A stretch of DNA of 64,000 bases from an uncultured Shewanella sp. (GCF_947501665.1 NZ_CANMWS010000001.1:62001-126000); one strand, 5' to 3'; shown: positions 45,651 through 55,388, counted from the first letter of the stretch. Numbers and translations are program-made. The notes: generated from the letters alone by a model not told the origin.

Positions 45651-46715
45651 TTGGAGCAAAGACAGAAGCGCTATTTATTTTATATAGCACAGAATTATTC
45701 ATATGCTATTTTGAGGCCATTACAAGAGATTATTGTCAGCCGTGGGGATCTGGTGTGTTGGTTCTTGGAAGGTGATGAAGTGAGCCCTTCTTTTTTAACT
45801 CTTTCTGAGAAACAGTTAAAAACGGTTGATGAAGTCGTGCATTGGCAACCTGATGTCGTCTTTGTTCCTGGTAATGTGGTTCCTCGTTTTATTCCCGGCA
45901 TTAAAGTCGGTGTATTTCATGGATTTAATGCTGGAAAAGTGAATCATAATGGCCAGATCTCTCATTTTAGAATTCGATCGTGTTTTGATTTATATTGCAC
46001 TCAAGGGCCTGCAACGACTTTACCATTTATTGAATTGTCCAATAAGTTTAAAACGTTTAATGTGGTTGAAACGGGATGGCCGACACTTGATCCTATGTTT
46101 CAGTCTACTTTAAAAAATCCTTATAAAGATGAAAGCGATCCTCGTCCAACAGTATTATTTTGTTCTACTTTTTCAAGGCGATTATCATGTGCTCCTGAGA
46201 TTTTTGAGCAAATTAGAACATTATCTTTAAAGGGAAATTATCGTTGGTTAGTGCAATTTCATCCTAAAATGAATGCGCAAACTGTGGCAAAGTACAAATC
46301 AATTGAAAATGACAATTTACGTTTTATTGAGACAGATAATGTGCTGCCAGTACTTCAAGCCGCAGATGTGATGCTGTGTGATACTTCATCGGTATTGATC
46401 ATGTTTTTATTGCAAGGGAAACCAGTTGTTGCGTTTAACAATAAAACTCAAAGAGATCATTTAATACATGTGAACGATGAGAATAAAATTGCACAGGCAC
46501 TAGAATATGCATTATCTCGACCAGAAGAGGTGATGAGTAAAATTGAGTCTTACTGTAATCAAATTCACCCTCAAAGAGATGGGTTATCGAGTCAAAGAGT
46601 GTTACAAGCTGCTGATGACTTACTGGCTCGAGGAGTCGATGATTTGAAGAGTAAGCCATTTAATTTTATTCGACATTTTAAAATGCGGCGAAAGCTTCAT
46701 TATTGGAAATTTTAG
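45651..46715 (+). CDS. CDP-glycerol glycerophosphotransferase-like enzyme, copy 1
   Basis: The protein has 354 aa from a TTG at 45651, preceded by a strong AGGAGG. An in-frame ATG at 45618 has no such site. The chosen start gives the same length and opening (EQRQKRYLFYIAQNYSYA) as the paralogue at 50870. Family marks are the HGFNAGK segment (about 97), VQFHPKMN (about 199), and the TDNVLPVLQAADVMLCDTSS region (about 228-247). Related enzymes transfer glycerol phosphate onto cell-surface sugars. Here it may decorate LPS; that is inference from the locus. Confidence 0.75.
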   Translation: MEQRQKRYLFYIAQNYSYAILRPLQEIIVSRGDLVCWFLEGDEVSPSFLTLSEKQLKTVDEVVHWQPDVVFVPGNVVPRFIPGIKVGVFHGFNAGKVNHNGQISHFRIRSCFDLYCTQGPATTLPFIELSNKFKTFNVVETGWPTLDPMFQSTLKNPYKDESDPRPTVLFCSTFSRRLSCAPEIFEQIRTLSLKGNYRWLVQFHPKMNAQTVAKYKSIENDNLRFIETDNVLPVLQAADVMLCDTSSVLIMFLLQGKPVVAFNNKTQRDHLIHVNDENKIAQALEYALSRPEEVMSKIESYCNQIHPQRDGLSSQRVLQAADDLLARGVDDLKSKPFNFIRHFKMRRKLHYWKF

Positions 46716-46717
46716 TT

Positions 46718-47431
46718 TTATTGCTCAATAGATTGATACCCTTGTAGAAGCTGATGCCAATCTTTATTCGTAAAGGCCAATGTGGGGGATTTACCTTTTT
46801 CTTTATTGAAAGAGCGAAGTAAGCGTTTAAGATTGGCTTGTTTCCAGCTTACATGAGGCTTTCTTATTGCACCTCTATCAAAATCAATAAGATAGAATTT
46901 ATTGTCAGCGAGAAGGATATTTTTTGCATTGAGATCGGCGTGATAAACGCCTCGTTGGTGAAATAGTGCAATACAAACTCCTAAAGCGAACCATTCTTGA
47001 GCCGTCATAGGATTGGCTTCAAGTTGTGCTAATAGATCGCTGGCATTTTTAATACGCTCAATAATGAGATCGGCACGGTAAAACAGTCCGTGTTGAGTCA
47101 TATTGGCTGCTATGGGTTTAGGTACAGCAAAACCTTCTTTATAAAGAGTATTTAGTAGCTGAAATTCGGCAATGGAGCGAGTGTTTTTCAGACCGCAGAA
47201 AAGGTATTTATCATGAGAAATTTTTTCAATAAGGCCACCACGATAATAGTGTCTAAGTACCCAATCTTCAGTTAAATGTTTAATAAACCAAGTTGTGTAT
47301 CGACCTTGCGATGAACCTGTGATGGCGTCTTTTTTTTGCCAAAAATCCACATTAAACCAAGTTTGTGAAGGCGTTTCTAAAAGGTCTTCATGAAAAGCAA
47401 TGTAGCCTGTATGGGTTTTTATTAATTGCAT
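46718..47431 (-). CDS. kdkA: Kdo kinase KdkA
   Basis: The protein has 237 aa from MQLIKTHTGYIAFH; thirteen upstream codons are not family. Kinase fold: VLRHYYRGGLIEKIS (about 57-71), the HRD-like catalytic HADLNAKNILL (about 165-175) and the metal-binding IDFDRG (about 181-186). It phosphorylates Kdo at position 4 when only one Kdo is present, as in Haemophilus and Vibrio. It is convergent with copy 1 of the glycerophosphotransferase, 2 bp apart. Confidence 0.93.
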   Translation of the reverse strand: MQLIKTHTGYIAFHEDLLETPSQTWFNVDFWQKKDAITGSSQGRYTTWFIKHLTEDWVLRHYYRGGLIEKISHDKYLFCGLKNTRSIAEFQLLNTLYKEGFAVPKPIAANMTQHGLFYRADLIIERIKNASDLLAQLEANPMTAQEWFALGVCIALFHQRGVYHADLNAKNILLADNKFYLIDFDRGAIRKPHVSWKQANLKRLLRSFNKEKGKSPTLAFTNKDWHQLLQGYQSIEQ

Positions 47432-47515
47432 AAGAATAATTATTAGCGAAAGCGTGGTACCTGAGAGCATTCTACATTAAGATCGCCATATTGCGTTAAA
47501 TAACCTGCGAGTTTT

Positions 47516-48556
47516 ATGAGTTTAAATTTAGATAAAGCAGAATCTCTATGTTTGTTACGTTTATCAGCTATTGGTGACGTTTGCCATGCTGTTGCAATGG
47601 TTCAAGCTATTCAGAGAAAATACCCCCAATTGATGATCACTTGGGTGATAGGAAAAGTGGAATATCAATTACTGCGTCACTTACCTCATGTTGAGTTTAT
47701 CATTTTTGATAAATCTCAAGGATGGCGTAGTTATTTTCAGTTACGATCTCAGCTGCGCAGTCGAAAATTTGATGTATTGCTTCATATGCAGGTGGCTTTG
47801 CGAGCAACATTGGCTTCGTTAGCGATTTCAGCTAAAACTCGAATAGGCTTTGATCGGCAGCGGGCGAAAGAAGGTCAGTGGTTAGTGACAAACCATTGTA
47901 TTGATGCCCAAGAGTCGCCACATGTATTGGATGGTTTTATGGGGTTTGCTAAGGCTATAGGCGTGAGCGATCTTGTGCCGTCATGGAATATTCCTGTCCT
48001 TGAGCAAGATAAGGCATTTGCATTAGAACGTATGGGCGCAGATAAGGTTTTGATTATTTGTCCTGCTGCGAGTAAGGCTGAGAGAAATTGGCTGGCTGAG
48101 CGTTATGCTGCTATTGCTGAGCATGCAGTGAGTAAAGGATTTAGAGTGTGCTTATGTGGTGGCCCTTCAGCTTTAGAGAAAACATTAGCATTGAATATTG
48201 AGTCCATGGCTAAAGTATCAATTGATAATTATGTGGGGCAAACATCATTGACACAGCTATTAAGTATGTTGAATAAGGCGACATTAGTGTTAGCACCTGA
48301 TACAGGGCCTGCGCATATGGCTGTGACTCAAGAGACACCTGTAATCGGTTTATATGCACATTCTAATCCTAATCGAACAGGACCCTACCTTTATCTTGAT
48401 TATGTGATTAATGCTTATGATAAAGCGATAAATATGCAACAATTAGCCCCTATTAAATGGGGAACTCGTGCTAAAGGTGATAATTTAATGGAGATGATAT
48501 CTGTCACTGAAGTGAAAGATACTATGGATAAGTTAATTGAAGAACTGGCTTTATGA
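47516..48556 (+). CDS. GT9 heptosyltransferase-like glycosyltransferase
   Basis: The protein has 346 aa. GT9 marks: LCLLRLSAIGDVCHAVAMVQ (about 11-30) and PDTGPAHMAVTQ (about 262-273), plus the VGQTSLTQLLSML segment. Such enzymes add heptose to Kdo in the LPS inner core; it is closest in outline to the heptosyltransferase I group, but the exact acceptor cannot be read from sequence. Divergent from kdkA, followed by a GT28-like gene 45 bp later. Confidence 0.85.
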   Translation: MSLNLDKAESLCLLRLSAIGDVCHAVAMVQAIQRKYPQLMITWVIGKVEYQLLRHLPHVEFIIFDKSQGWRSYFQLRSQLRSRKFDVLLHMQVALRATLASLAISAKTRIGFDRQRAKEGQWLVTNHCIDAQESPHVLDGFMGFAKAIGVSDLVPSWNIPVLEQDKAFALERMGADKVLIICPAASKAERNWLAERYAAIAEHAVSKGFRVCLCGGPSALEKTLALNIESMAKVSIDNYVGQTSLTQLLSMLNKATLVLAPDTGPAHMAVTQETPVIGLYAHSNPNRTGPYLYLDYVINAYDKAINMQQLAPIKWGTRAKGDNLMEMISVTEVKDTMDKLIEELAL

Positions 48557-48601
48557 CGGATTTTTACCTTTTTACATTACTCAAGGACCAAGAGTCTTAT
48601 C

Positions 48602-49684
48602 ATGAATATTTTAGCTCCTAAGCTACTGTTTATCCCCGTTTCTTCAGCAGAAGGTATGGGTGAGTATATGCGTTCTTTGATCATTGCTGATGAGGTAAAA
48701 AGGCGCAGGCCAGATGCACAAATTTGCTTTATTCTCAGTCGACATGCTCCTTATGCCAGTACGTGTCATCATCCTGTTAAGCTGATTGATGACACGCCAA
48801 CTAAGCGAGTAAAAGACGTCAATTTGTTGATGTCTGATTTTTTACCTGATGTGGTGTTATTTGACGCCTCAGGAAGGCGAGCTCAATTAGAGCACGCACA
48901 ACAATTAGGCGCGAAAGTCATTTTTCTGAGTCAGCATAAACGTAAACGCAGCAGAGGAATGAAAATTCGTCGAGCGATAATGACAGATAGCCATTGGGTT
49001 GTTCAACCCCATTTTATGATTAGCCCTATTAACTGGCTTGATAAATTGAAGTTGAAATTGATTAATCGAATGGAGCCTATAGTGACAGGCCCCATTTTTG
49101 TGAACCCTAATAAACACAGAGAGCATGAATTATTAGCTAAATATCAGTTGACTGAGGGAGAATATCTAATTTTCAATGCAGGTTCTGGTGGGCATCAGCT
49201 TAATCAAGGGTATGCTGCCGATGAGCTTGCTTTAGCTGCGAAACGTATTCATCTACAAACCCACTTACCTTGCTTAATGGTTTTTGGGGATAATTATCCT
49301 AAAAGTTTACCTTGTTACGATGGTGTCATCAGTGTAAAAAGTATGCGTCATGGTGATTTTATTAATTTGTTAAATGCTGCAAAAGCTGCTGTATTAAGTG
49401 GCGGAGATACGTTATTACAAGCGATTGCGTTGAAAAGACCAGTATTAACGGTTGCAGTATCGAAAGATCAACATTACCGATTAAATGTTTGCCAACATCA
49501 TGATTTAGCTGTTGTAAGTGAGTGCGATGAACAAAGTATTGTGAATGGTGTAACAAGATTAATTAAATCTGATCGATTGAACAAACAACACTTGTCATTG
49601 TCTTTATGTGAGTGTGTGAACGGGCTAGATATTGGTTTGAAAGAAATTGATCGTTTATTGAGTGAAAAGTTGGGGACGGTATGA
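48602..49684 (+). CDS. GT28/MurG-like glycosyltransferase
   Basis: The protein has 360 aa. It has a GT-B layout: an N-terminal domain with FIPVSSAEGMGEYMRSL (about 10-26) and a C-terminal nucleotide-binding part with NAGSGGHQLNQGY (about 196-208) and VLSGGDTLLQAIALKRP (about 264-280), the latter typical for MurG-like enzymes. The donor sugar is unknown. Its stop overlaps the next start (ATGA), so it is coupled to the GT4 gene. Confidence 0.75.
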   Translation: MNILAPKLLFIPVSSAEGMGEYMRSLIIADEVKRRRPDAQICFILSRHAPYASTCHHPVKLIDDTPTKRVKDVNLLMSDFLPDVVLFDASGRRAQLEHAQQLGAKVIFLSQHKRKRSRGMKIRRAIMTDSHWVVQPHFMISPINWLDKLKLKLINRMEPIVTGPIFVNPNKHREHELLAKYQLTEGEYLIFNAGSGGHQLNQGYAADELALAAKRIHLQTHLPCLMVFGDNYPKSLPCYDGVISVKSMRHGDFINLLNAAKAAVLSGGDTLLQAIALKRPVLTVAVSKDQHYRLNVCQHHDLAVVSECDEQSIVNGVTRLIKSDRLNKQHLSLSLCECVNGLDIGLKEIDRLLSEKLGTV

Positions 49685-50769
49685 AGCGTATTGCAATTGC
49701 GATTGATCACTTAGTGGGTGGTGGGGCTGAAAAAGTCATGTTGACGTTGGCCCAAGAGTTCGTGGCTATTGGACATGAAGTGCATTTTTTGGTGATGAAA
49801 GATAATGCTGATTTTATTGTGCCGGAGTCTATACAGGTACATACCTGCTTTTTAGGTAATGATGTAAAATTATTACGTCGTCTACGGTTGGGCAAGGCAG
49901 TTAGGCATTTAAAGGCGTGTATTGATGATATTGAGTCGAGGGTCGGTGCTTTTGATTTATTTATATCGAATTTAGACCTTACGAATTATCTCATGGTCAA
50001 CGTGAAAGTGCGGTCATTATGTGTGGTGGTACATGCTTCTGTCGAGGAAGAGTTGCGACGTCATGCTAAAATGGGGCCATTTGCGTATTTTAAGAAATTG
50101 AGAGCTAAAAAAGCTTTAAATGGTCAGCGTTTAGTGACGGTATCTAAAGGGATTGCAGATGAAATTCTCACCAAAAAGCGCCTGCATCCGGCTTCTTTGC
50201 AAACGATTTATAATCCCTTTGAATTTGAAACAATTCAAATGCTGGCTGAATCCGAAAATTTTGATTTACCCAAAGAAGAGTATCTTATCCATATCGGTCG
50301 GTTTGTGAAACAGAAAAGGCATGATATTTTGTTTGCTGCGATTGCAAAGATGAATCAGCCAATTAAAGTTGTGTTATTTTGTCATAAACCTAAAAAAGCA
50401 CAAGCATTAGCCCGCGAATATAATATTGAAGATAGAGTGATCATTAAAGGGTTTGAAATCAACCCGTTTCCTTGGATAAAAAATGCTAAGGCATTGATAT
50501 TAAGTTCTGATTTTGAAGGGCTTCCTACCGTATTAATTGAGTCACTTATTTGCGGCACTCCCGTTGTCAGTACTGATTGCCCCCATGGACCAAAAGAAAT
50601 TTTGACAGGTGCGTTAACTCATTATTTAGTTCCTCGTCGGGAACCGACTTTGCTGGCTCAAAAATTTGATGAAGTGATAGTTTCTCCTCCTGACATGAGT
50701 AATATTGAGATTTTATCTAAAGTTAAGGCGAATGGGATCGCCAAGCAATATCTCGAGTTGGCAAATTGA
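49681..50769 (+). CDS. GT4 glycosyltransferase, copy 1
   Basis: The protein has 362 aa. GT4 marks: the opening DHLVGGGAEKVMLTLAQEF (about 8-26), IHIGRFVKQKRHDILFAAI (about 204-222) and the donor-binding SSDFEGLPTVLIESLICGTP (about 280-299) with STDCPHGPKEIL. The gene starts inside the end of the GT28-like gene (ATGA). A related GT4 gene lies at 52016-53089 on the other strand, so this locus holds two copies of a GT4 plus glycerophosphotransferase pair. Confidence 0.88.
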   Translation: MKRIAIAIDHLVGGGAEKVMLTLAQEFVAIGHEVHFLVMKDNADFIVPESIQVHTCFLGNDVKLLRRLRLGKAVRHLKACIDDIESRVGAFDLFISNLDLTNYLMVNVKVRSLCVVVHASVEEELRRHAKMGPFAYFKKLRAKKALNGQRLVTVSKGIADEILTKKRLHPASLQTIYNPFEFETIQMLAESENFDLPKEEYLIHIGRFVKQKRHDILFAAIAKMNQPIKVVLFCHKPKKAQALAREYNIEDRVIIKGFEINPFPWIKNAKALILSSDFEGLPTVLIESLICGTPVVSTDCPHGPKEILTGALTHYLVPRREPTLLAQKFDEVIVSPPDMSNIEILSKVKANGIAKQYLELAN

Positions 50770-50869
50770 TTGGTGCTGGAATTAAGGTATAAAAGGATGA
50801 ATAACAAGGGAGTGTTTAAAGGTTAGTTTGTTAATGAGTAGAGAATAGAAACAGTGTGAAGGGGATGTT

Positions 50870-51934
50870 TTGGAACGAAGTAAAAAGCGGTATTTGTTCT
50901 ATATAGCACAGAATTATTCATATGCTATTTTGAGGCCATTACAGAATGTTATCTTAAATCGTGGCGATGAGGTATGTTGGTTTTTAGAGGGGAATGAAGT
51001 TGATCCCTCTTTTTTGACAGCACAAGAATACCGTTTAAACAGCATTGATGAAGTGAAGCTTTGGCAACCCGATGCTGTGTTTGTACCGGGCAATGTTGTA
51101 CCAAGATTTGTTCCTGGTGTTAAAGTCGGCGTTTTCCATGGTTTTAATGCCGGAAAAATGAACCATCATGGTCGAGAAGATCATTTTGAAATTCGCTCGT
51201 GTTTTGATTTGTACTGTACTCAAGGCCCTGCTACGACTTTACCTTTTATTCATTTGGCACAAAAGTTTGGTACGTTTAATGTTGCCGAAACAGGCTGGCC
51301 TGCTTTAGATCCAATGTTTAAAGTCGAGCAAAAAAATCCCTATCAAGATTCGAATGATCCTCGCCCAATTGTCTTATTTTGCTCTACTTTCTCAAGAAGG
51401 CTTTCCTGTGCTCCAGTAATATTTGAGAAAATAAAAGCGCTCTCTTCAACTGGGAATTATCGCTGGTTAGTTCAGTTTCACCCAAAAATGAGTAAGGATA
51501 TTGTTCAGCAATATCAGTCAATTGAAAGTGACAATTTACGTTTTATAGAAACTGATAACGTATTGCCTTTATTACAAGCTGCTGATGTGATGTTATGTGA
51601 CACTTCATCCGTTCTCATTATGTTTCTATTGCAAGCTAAGCCTGTGATTGCTTTTAATAATAATACTCAAAGTGAACATCTTATTCATATAAATGATGAA
51701 GCTGAGATTGAAGCTGCGATTGAATATGCTTTATCACGTCCAGATGAGGTTATACGAAAAATTGAGGCATACTGTACTCAAATTCACCCACAAAGAGATG
51801 GTTTATCCAGTCAAAGGGTATTAACTGCCACTGATGAGTTAATTGAACAAGGGTTAAGCGATTTAAAAGCGAAGCCAATCAACTTTATTCGACACATTAA
51901 AATGAGAAAAAAACTGAATTACTGGAAAATTTAG
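50870..51934 (+). CDS. CDP-glycerol glycerophosphotransferase-like enzyme, copy 2
   Basis: The protein has 354 aa from a TTG at 50870, with AAGGGGA before it; no ATG in frame is near. It is colinear with copy 1 along the whole length (HGFNAGK, VQFHPKMS, LPLLQAADVMLCDTSS, HPQRDGLSSQRVL) but has many substitutions. A 44-nt stretch, 50900-50943, is identical to 45681-45724. Role as for copy 1; the two may act on different positions of the same surface sugar. Confidence 0.75.
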   Translation: MERSKKRYLFYIAQNYSYAILRPLQNVILNRGDEVCWFLEGNEVDPSFLTAQEYRLNSIDEVKLWQPDAVFVPGNVVPRFVPGVKVGVFHGFNAGKMNHHGREDHFEIRSCFDLYCTQGPATTLPFIHLAQKFGTFNVAETGWPALDPMFKVEQKNPYQDSNDPRPIVLFCSTFSRRLSCAPVIFEKIKALSSTGNYRWLVQFHPKMSKDIVQQYQSIESDNLRFIETDNVLPLLQAADVMLCDTSSVLIMFLLQAKPVIAFNNNTQSEHLIHINDEAEIEAAIEYALSRPDEVIRKIEAYCTQIHPQRDGLSSQRVLTATDELIEQGLSDLKAKPINFIRHIKMRKKLNYWKI

Positions 51935-51945
51935 TTTCAATGCAT

Positions 51946-51976
51946 AAAGCCATATTGACATGATATGGCTTTGTTT
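51946..51976 (+). terminator. Terminator-like hairpin after copy 2
   Basis: AAAGCCATAT (51946-51955) pairs with ATATGGCTTT (51963-51972). It lies between two convergent genes. The T run is short. Confidence 0.55.
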
Positions 51977-52015
51977 AATGATTGATTTTAAATGTGCTAC
52001 GAATAAGTTTGTTGC

Positions 52016-53089
52016 TTATTCGTTACAGAGTGCTAGATATTGTTTAGCAATATAGTCGCCTTGTACTTTTTTGAGAATGTCTGCTTGATTGACAGTCGGT
52101 AAGACTTGTAAGCAAGACAGTGCTTTTTCAGCGAGTAAAGCTGGGTTTCTCGTGGGAACTAAATATTGACTAAGATCCCCGGTAAGAATTTCATTTGGCC
52201 CATGGGGGCAATCAGTACTGACAACAGGGGTATTGCATATGAGTGCTTCGACTAAAACCATACCAAAACCTTCAAAATCAGAGCTCAGTAACATCATTTG
52301 TGCGCGAGCTATCCAAGCATAGGGGTTTGCTTGGAATCCAGGGGTGATGATCCTCTCTGCAACGCCATATTTTTTAGCTAATTTCAATGCTCGCTTTGGA
52401 CGATTGGTTAATAGGACAAGTTTAGGGGCGCTAGGCATTAATTTGAGGGCTTGAAATAAAATATCTAAGCGTTTTTGCCGTGTGATCCTACCAATATGAA
52501 TAATATACGGTTCGGTTGGGATGTCGGCTATTTCAAGTTGAGACTTTTCAAGGATTGCTTCAATATTAAAAGGATTATAAATAGTTTGCACGCTTTGGGG
52601 TTTTAACCAAGTGGTATTTTTGAGTTCTTGAGTAATACCGTTTGAAACTGTGATGATATTTTTTCCAATAAGCGCCTTGGCTTTTTTCCAACGCCTGAGA
52701 AAATGAACCGGCCCGCGTTTGAGTTCCATTAATAATTCTTGTTTCAATGCACAATGGCAAAAATAATAACAAGGGTCAAAATCACACCCACTGACTATAA
52801 TATCACAGTCTGTTGAATTACTTAAGAATAACGAGAATTTTCCCGTTAGCTTTTCTTGCTCTCTTACGACTTGTTGCAATTTATCTTGCTGTTTTTTAAG
52901 TGAGAGTTTTTCATCATCAAAGACATAATGAATAATAACGTTATTAGGAGGGATGAAGTCCCCACCTCGATTAAAAATGAATAGGTGAACCTCATGGCCA
53001 GATGCTTGTATGACTTCTGCTTGTGTCAGAGCCACTTTTACGGTTCCATTTGCAAGTAAGTTTGGGCAAAAAATGGCTATTTTTTTCAT
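52016..53089 (-). CDS. GT4 glycosyltransferase, copy 2
   Basis: The protein has 357 aa. It is a paralogue of the enzyme at 49681-50769: HIGRITRQKRLDILFQALKL (about 202-221), SSDFEGFGMVLVEALICNTP (about 277-296) and STDCPHGPNEIL are in the same places. The N-terminal FCPNLLANGTVKVALTQAEV segment shows the acceptor domain has drifted. It is convergent with the second glycerophosphotransferase. Donor and acceptor unknown. Confidence 0.88.
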   Translation of the reverse strand: MKKIAIFCPNLLANGTVKVALTQAEVIQASGHEVHLFIFNRGGDFIPPNNVIIHYVFDDEKLSLKKQQDKLQQVVREQEKLTGKFSLFLSNSTDCDIIVSGCDFDPCYYFCHCALKQELLMELKRGPVHFLRRWKKAKALIGKNIITVSNGITQELKNTTWLKPQSVQTIYNPFNIEAILEKSQLEIADIPTEPYIIHIGRITRQKRLDILFQALKLMPSAPKLVLLTNRPKRALKLAKKYGVAERIITPGFQANPYAWIARAQMMLLSSDFEGFGMVLVEALICNTPVVSTDCPHGPNEILTGDLSQYLVPTRNPALLAEKALSCLQVLPTVNQADILKKVQGDYIAKQYLALCNE

Positions 53090-53742
53090 TCAAGTAATCT
53101 CGATAATCGTCAATGCTAAGGGCAAGCTGGTATCTTAATGATGCCAAATATTAAGTGGCACAAAATATCGTAACCTCGTTTAACAAGCCGAAAGTATCAT
53201 TCAGCGAGTTTAAACCAGTATATTACCTTGTTATGTTGAGAATGGTTAGCTTAATAGTCGTGTATTTAGAGAATTGTTATTAATTTAATAAGGCAAATAA
53301 ATGCAAAACAGAATTGACTATTTTTTATCATTCACTTCACTCTTCTTTTTACACGATTTATTATTATTTTTTGTACTTAAAAAGATGTTAATTTCATCAG
53401 TTAATACGTATCTGAGTAGGTGATACTATTTTGCATATTTACTTTTTAATTCAACATCAAAAGTCTTTTTTTATACATAACATTATGTTTAGTTGTTATT
53501 TGCATGTGTTTCATTTTTTGTTAGTTTGCTTGACTAAGATTTACATTGTGTTTTTCAATGGTGATTTTTGTTTTTTTTAATATGATTTCTGTTTTAAAAA
53601 AGTTTTCATAGTGTTTTTTTTTGGTTTATATCGGGAGGGGGAGGTTTTATGACAGTGGATATTTTTGCGGGTTATTCCAGAGTTTATTAATATTTGCGTA
53701 TAATGTTCCGTTAACCAGAATACGCTTTGTTTGAGCATCACT
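53090..53742. other. AT-rich intergenic region, no gene seen
   Basis: About 650 bp of very AT-rich DNA with many T tracts. No open frame with a binding site and no hairpin clear enough to call. It may hold the promoter of the DUF2986 gene. Confidence 0.4.
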
Positions 53743-53910
53743 ATGAACCGCACTAAAAAAATTACTCAAAAATTTATGAGTAAAACCCGAAAAGCCAATG
53801 CTAAGCTTAGTGGGCGAAAAAAGCCTACTTACATTGCAAAAGCCGATAGAGTTGCCACAGAAGGGGGAACAGATAAAGTATCTGCAGATATAGATGAAAG
53901 CCTTACATAA
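53743..53910 (+). CDS. DUF2986-family small basic protein
   Basis: The protein has 55 aa (MNRTKKITQKFMSKTRKANA at the start, then KPTYIAKADR at 28-37). Small proteins of this kind, highly basic with a KANAKL segment and an IAKADR tail, are common in Shewanella and Vibrio and carry the DUF2986 label. Function unknown. It is a stand-alone gene between the LPS locus and gltS. The last 18 residues are acidic and not part of the usual core. Confidence 0.75.
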   Translation: MNRTKKITQKFMSKTRKANAKLSGRKKPTYIAKADRVATEGGTDKVSADIDESLT

Positions 53911-54095
53911 GGCAACTCTAATTTTTGTTATTTTTATTATTGGTTTATTTTCAATTGAACCTGTCATTTTTTATTATAATTAACATAGTATCCATTTTTA
54001 ATCGAGTTTTTATATCGAAAAAATTAACCATTATTAACTTAGTGAGATAAATACTTGCATCATTATTCATCACTATTTTTAAGAGTAGGAGCAAC

Positions 54096-55319
54096 ATGAA
54101 TACGGTATATTTTATAGGTGAACTAGAATCATTCTTAATTGCAATTCTAGTATTATTCATTGGACATGCAGTGAACCGCAATGTCAGTTGCTTTAGAAAG
54201 TATAATATTCCTGAACCCGTCGTTGGTGGTTTAGTGATTGCGGCTTTAATTACCGTTTTGCATTTTAATCATATCGACTTAGAATTTTCGTTACCGATGA
54301 AGAACACATTAATGTTAATGTTTTTCAGTACGGTAGGTTTAGCGGCAAGTTACAAGTTATTATTAAAAGGGGGCCTTAAAGTGGTTCTTTTTTTGGGAAT
54401 AGCGTCTGTTTTTCTTGTCGTACAAAATTTGGTTGGTGTTGGGTTAGCAACGTTTTTGGGTTTAGATTCATTGTTAGGACTCATTGCGGGATCAATTACC
54501 TTATCGGGCGGCGCGGGTACGGGGGCGGCGTGGTCTCAGACTTTTGCAGATCAGTACGGCTTAAATACACTTGAACTTGCTATGGCAGCTGCTACGTTTG
54601 GTTTGGTTATGGGGGGCATTATAGGCGGTCCTGTGGCTCAACGTTTGATTGATAAAAATAATTTAAAATCAGCGTTTGGTAAGGGAACAGATCATCATGT
54701 AGACAATCCTGAAATGGTGACATTTGATCCTTTAGAAGAAGATAAAGTCACGGCTAAAAATATCACGGAAACATTGTTTATTTTACTTTTCTGTGTGGCA
54801 GGAGCGCATTGGGTCGATCAATTAGTTAGCAGTTTACATATTAGTTGGTTACAAATCCCTGATTTTGTTTATGCACTCTTTTTAGGGGTAGCCATTACTA
54901 ATATTAGTGAGTTTATTAAAGGCTATCAAATTAATAAGGAGTGTGTCGATGTGTTAGGGACGGTGACCTTGTCTCTCTTTTTGGCTATGGCGTTGATGAG
55001 TTTAAAACTATGGGCGATTTTAGATTTAGCCATTCCTTTATTGATCATTTTGTTGGTACAAACCGTTGTATTAGCATTCTTCGCTTACTTTATCACCTTT
55101 AGACTCATGGGATCGACTTATGATGCGGCCGTTATGGCGGGCGGGCACTGCGGCTTTGGTTTAGGTGCAACACCTACAGCAGTATTAAATATGGGGGCAC
55201 TTGTGACTCGAAATGGTCCTTCTCCCCAAGCATTTTTAGTGGTTCCTATTGTGGGGGCTTTCTTTATTGATATTGCCAACTTAATTGTTTTGCAAGGATT
55301 TATTTCTTTTATTCATTAA
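54096..55319 (+). CDS. gltS: Sodium/glutamate symporter GltS
   Basis: The protein has 407 aa and about ten membrane helices in two repeats. Each repeat contains a Gly-rich re-entrant loop: LSGGAGTGAAWSQTF (about 138-152) and AGGHCGFGLGATPTAVLNMG (about 348-367). It imports glutamate with sodium. The start has a good AGGAG site. It ends at a strong terminator (55349-55377). Confidence 0.93.
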   Translation: MNTVYFIGELESFLIAILVLFIGHAVNRNVSCFRKYNIPEPVVGGLVIAALITVLHFNHIDLEFSLPMKNTLMLMFFSTVGLAASYKLLLKGGLKVVLFLGIASVFLVVQNLVGVGLATFLGLDSLLGLIAGSITLSGGAGTGAAWSQTFADQYGLNTLELAMAAATFGLVMGGIIGGPVAQRLIDKNNLKSAFGKGTDHHVDNPEMVTFDPLEEDKVTAKNITETLFILLFCVAGAHWVDQLVSSLHISWLQIPDFVYALFLGVAITNISEFIKGYQINKECVDVLGTVTLSLFLAMALMSLKLWAILDLAIPLLIILLVQTVVLAFFAYFITFRLMGSTYDAAVMAGGHCGFGLGATPTAVLNMGALVTRNGPSPQAFLVVPIVGAFFIDIANLIVLQGFISFIH

Positions 55320-55348
55320 GTCTGCACTGAGTGTGACATCATCATGAT

Positions 55349-55377
55349 AAGTGCCTTATTGTTAAGGCACTTTTTTG
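55349..55377 (+). terminator. Terminator of gltS
   Basis: AAGTGCCTTA (55349-55358) pairs with TAAGGCACTT (55363-55372) and runs into six T. Confidence 0.85.
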
Positions 55378-55388
55378 TTGACGTGGAT

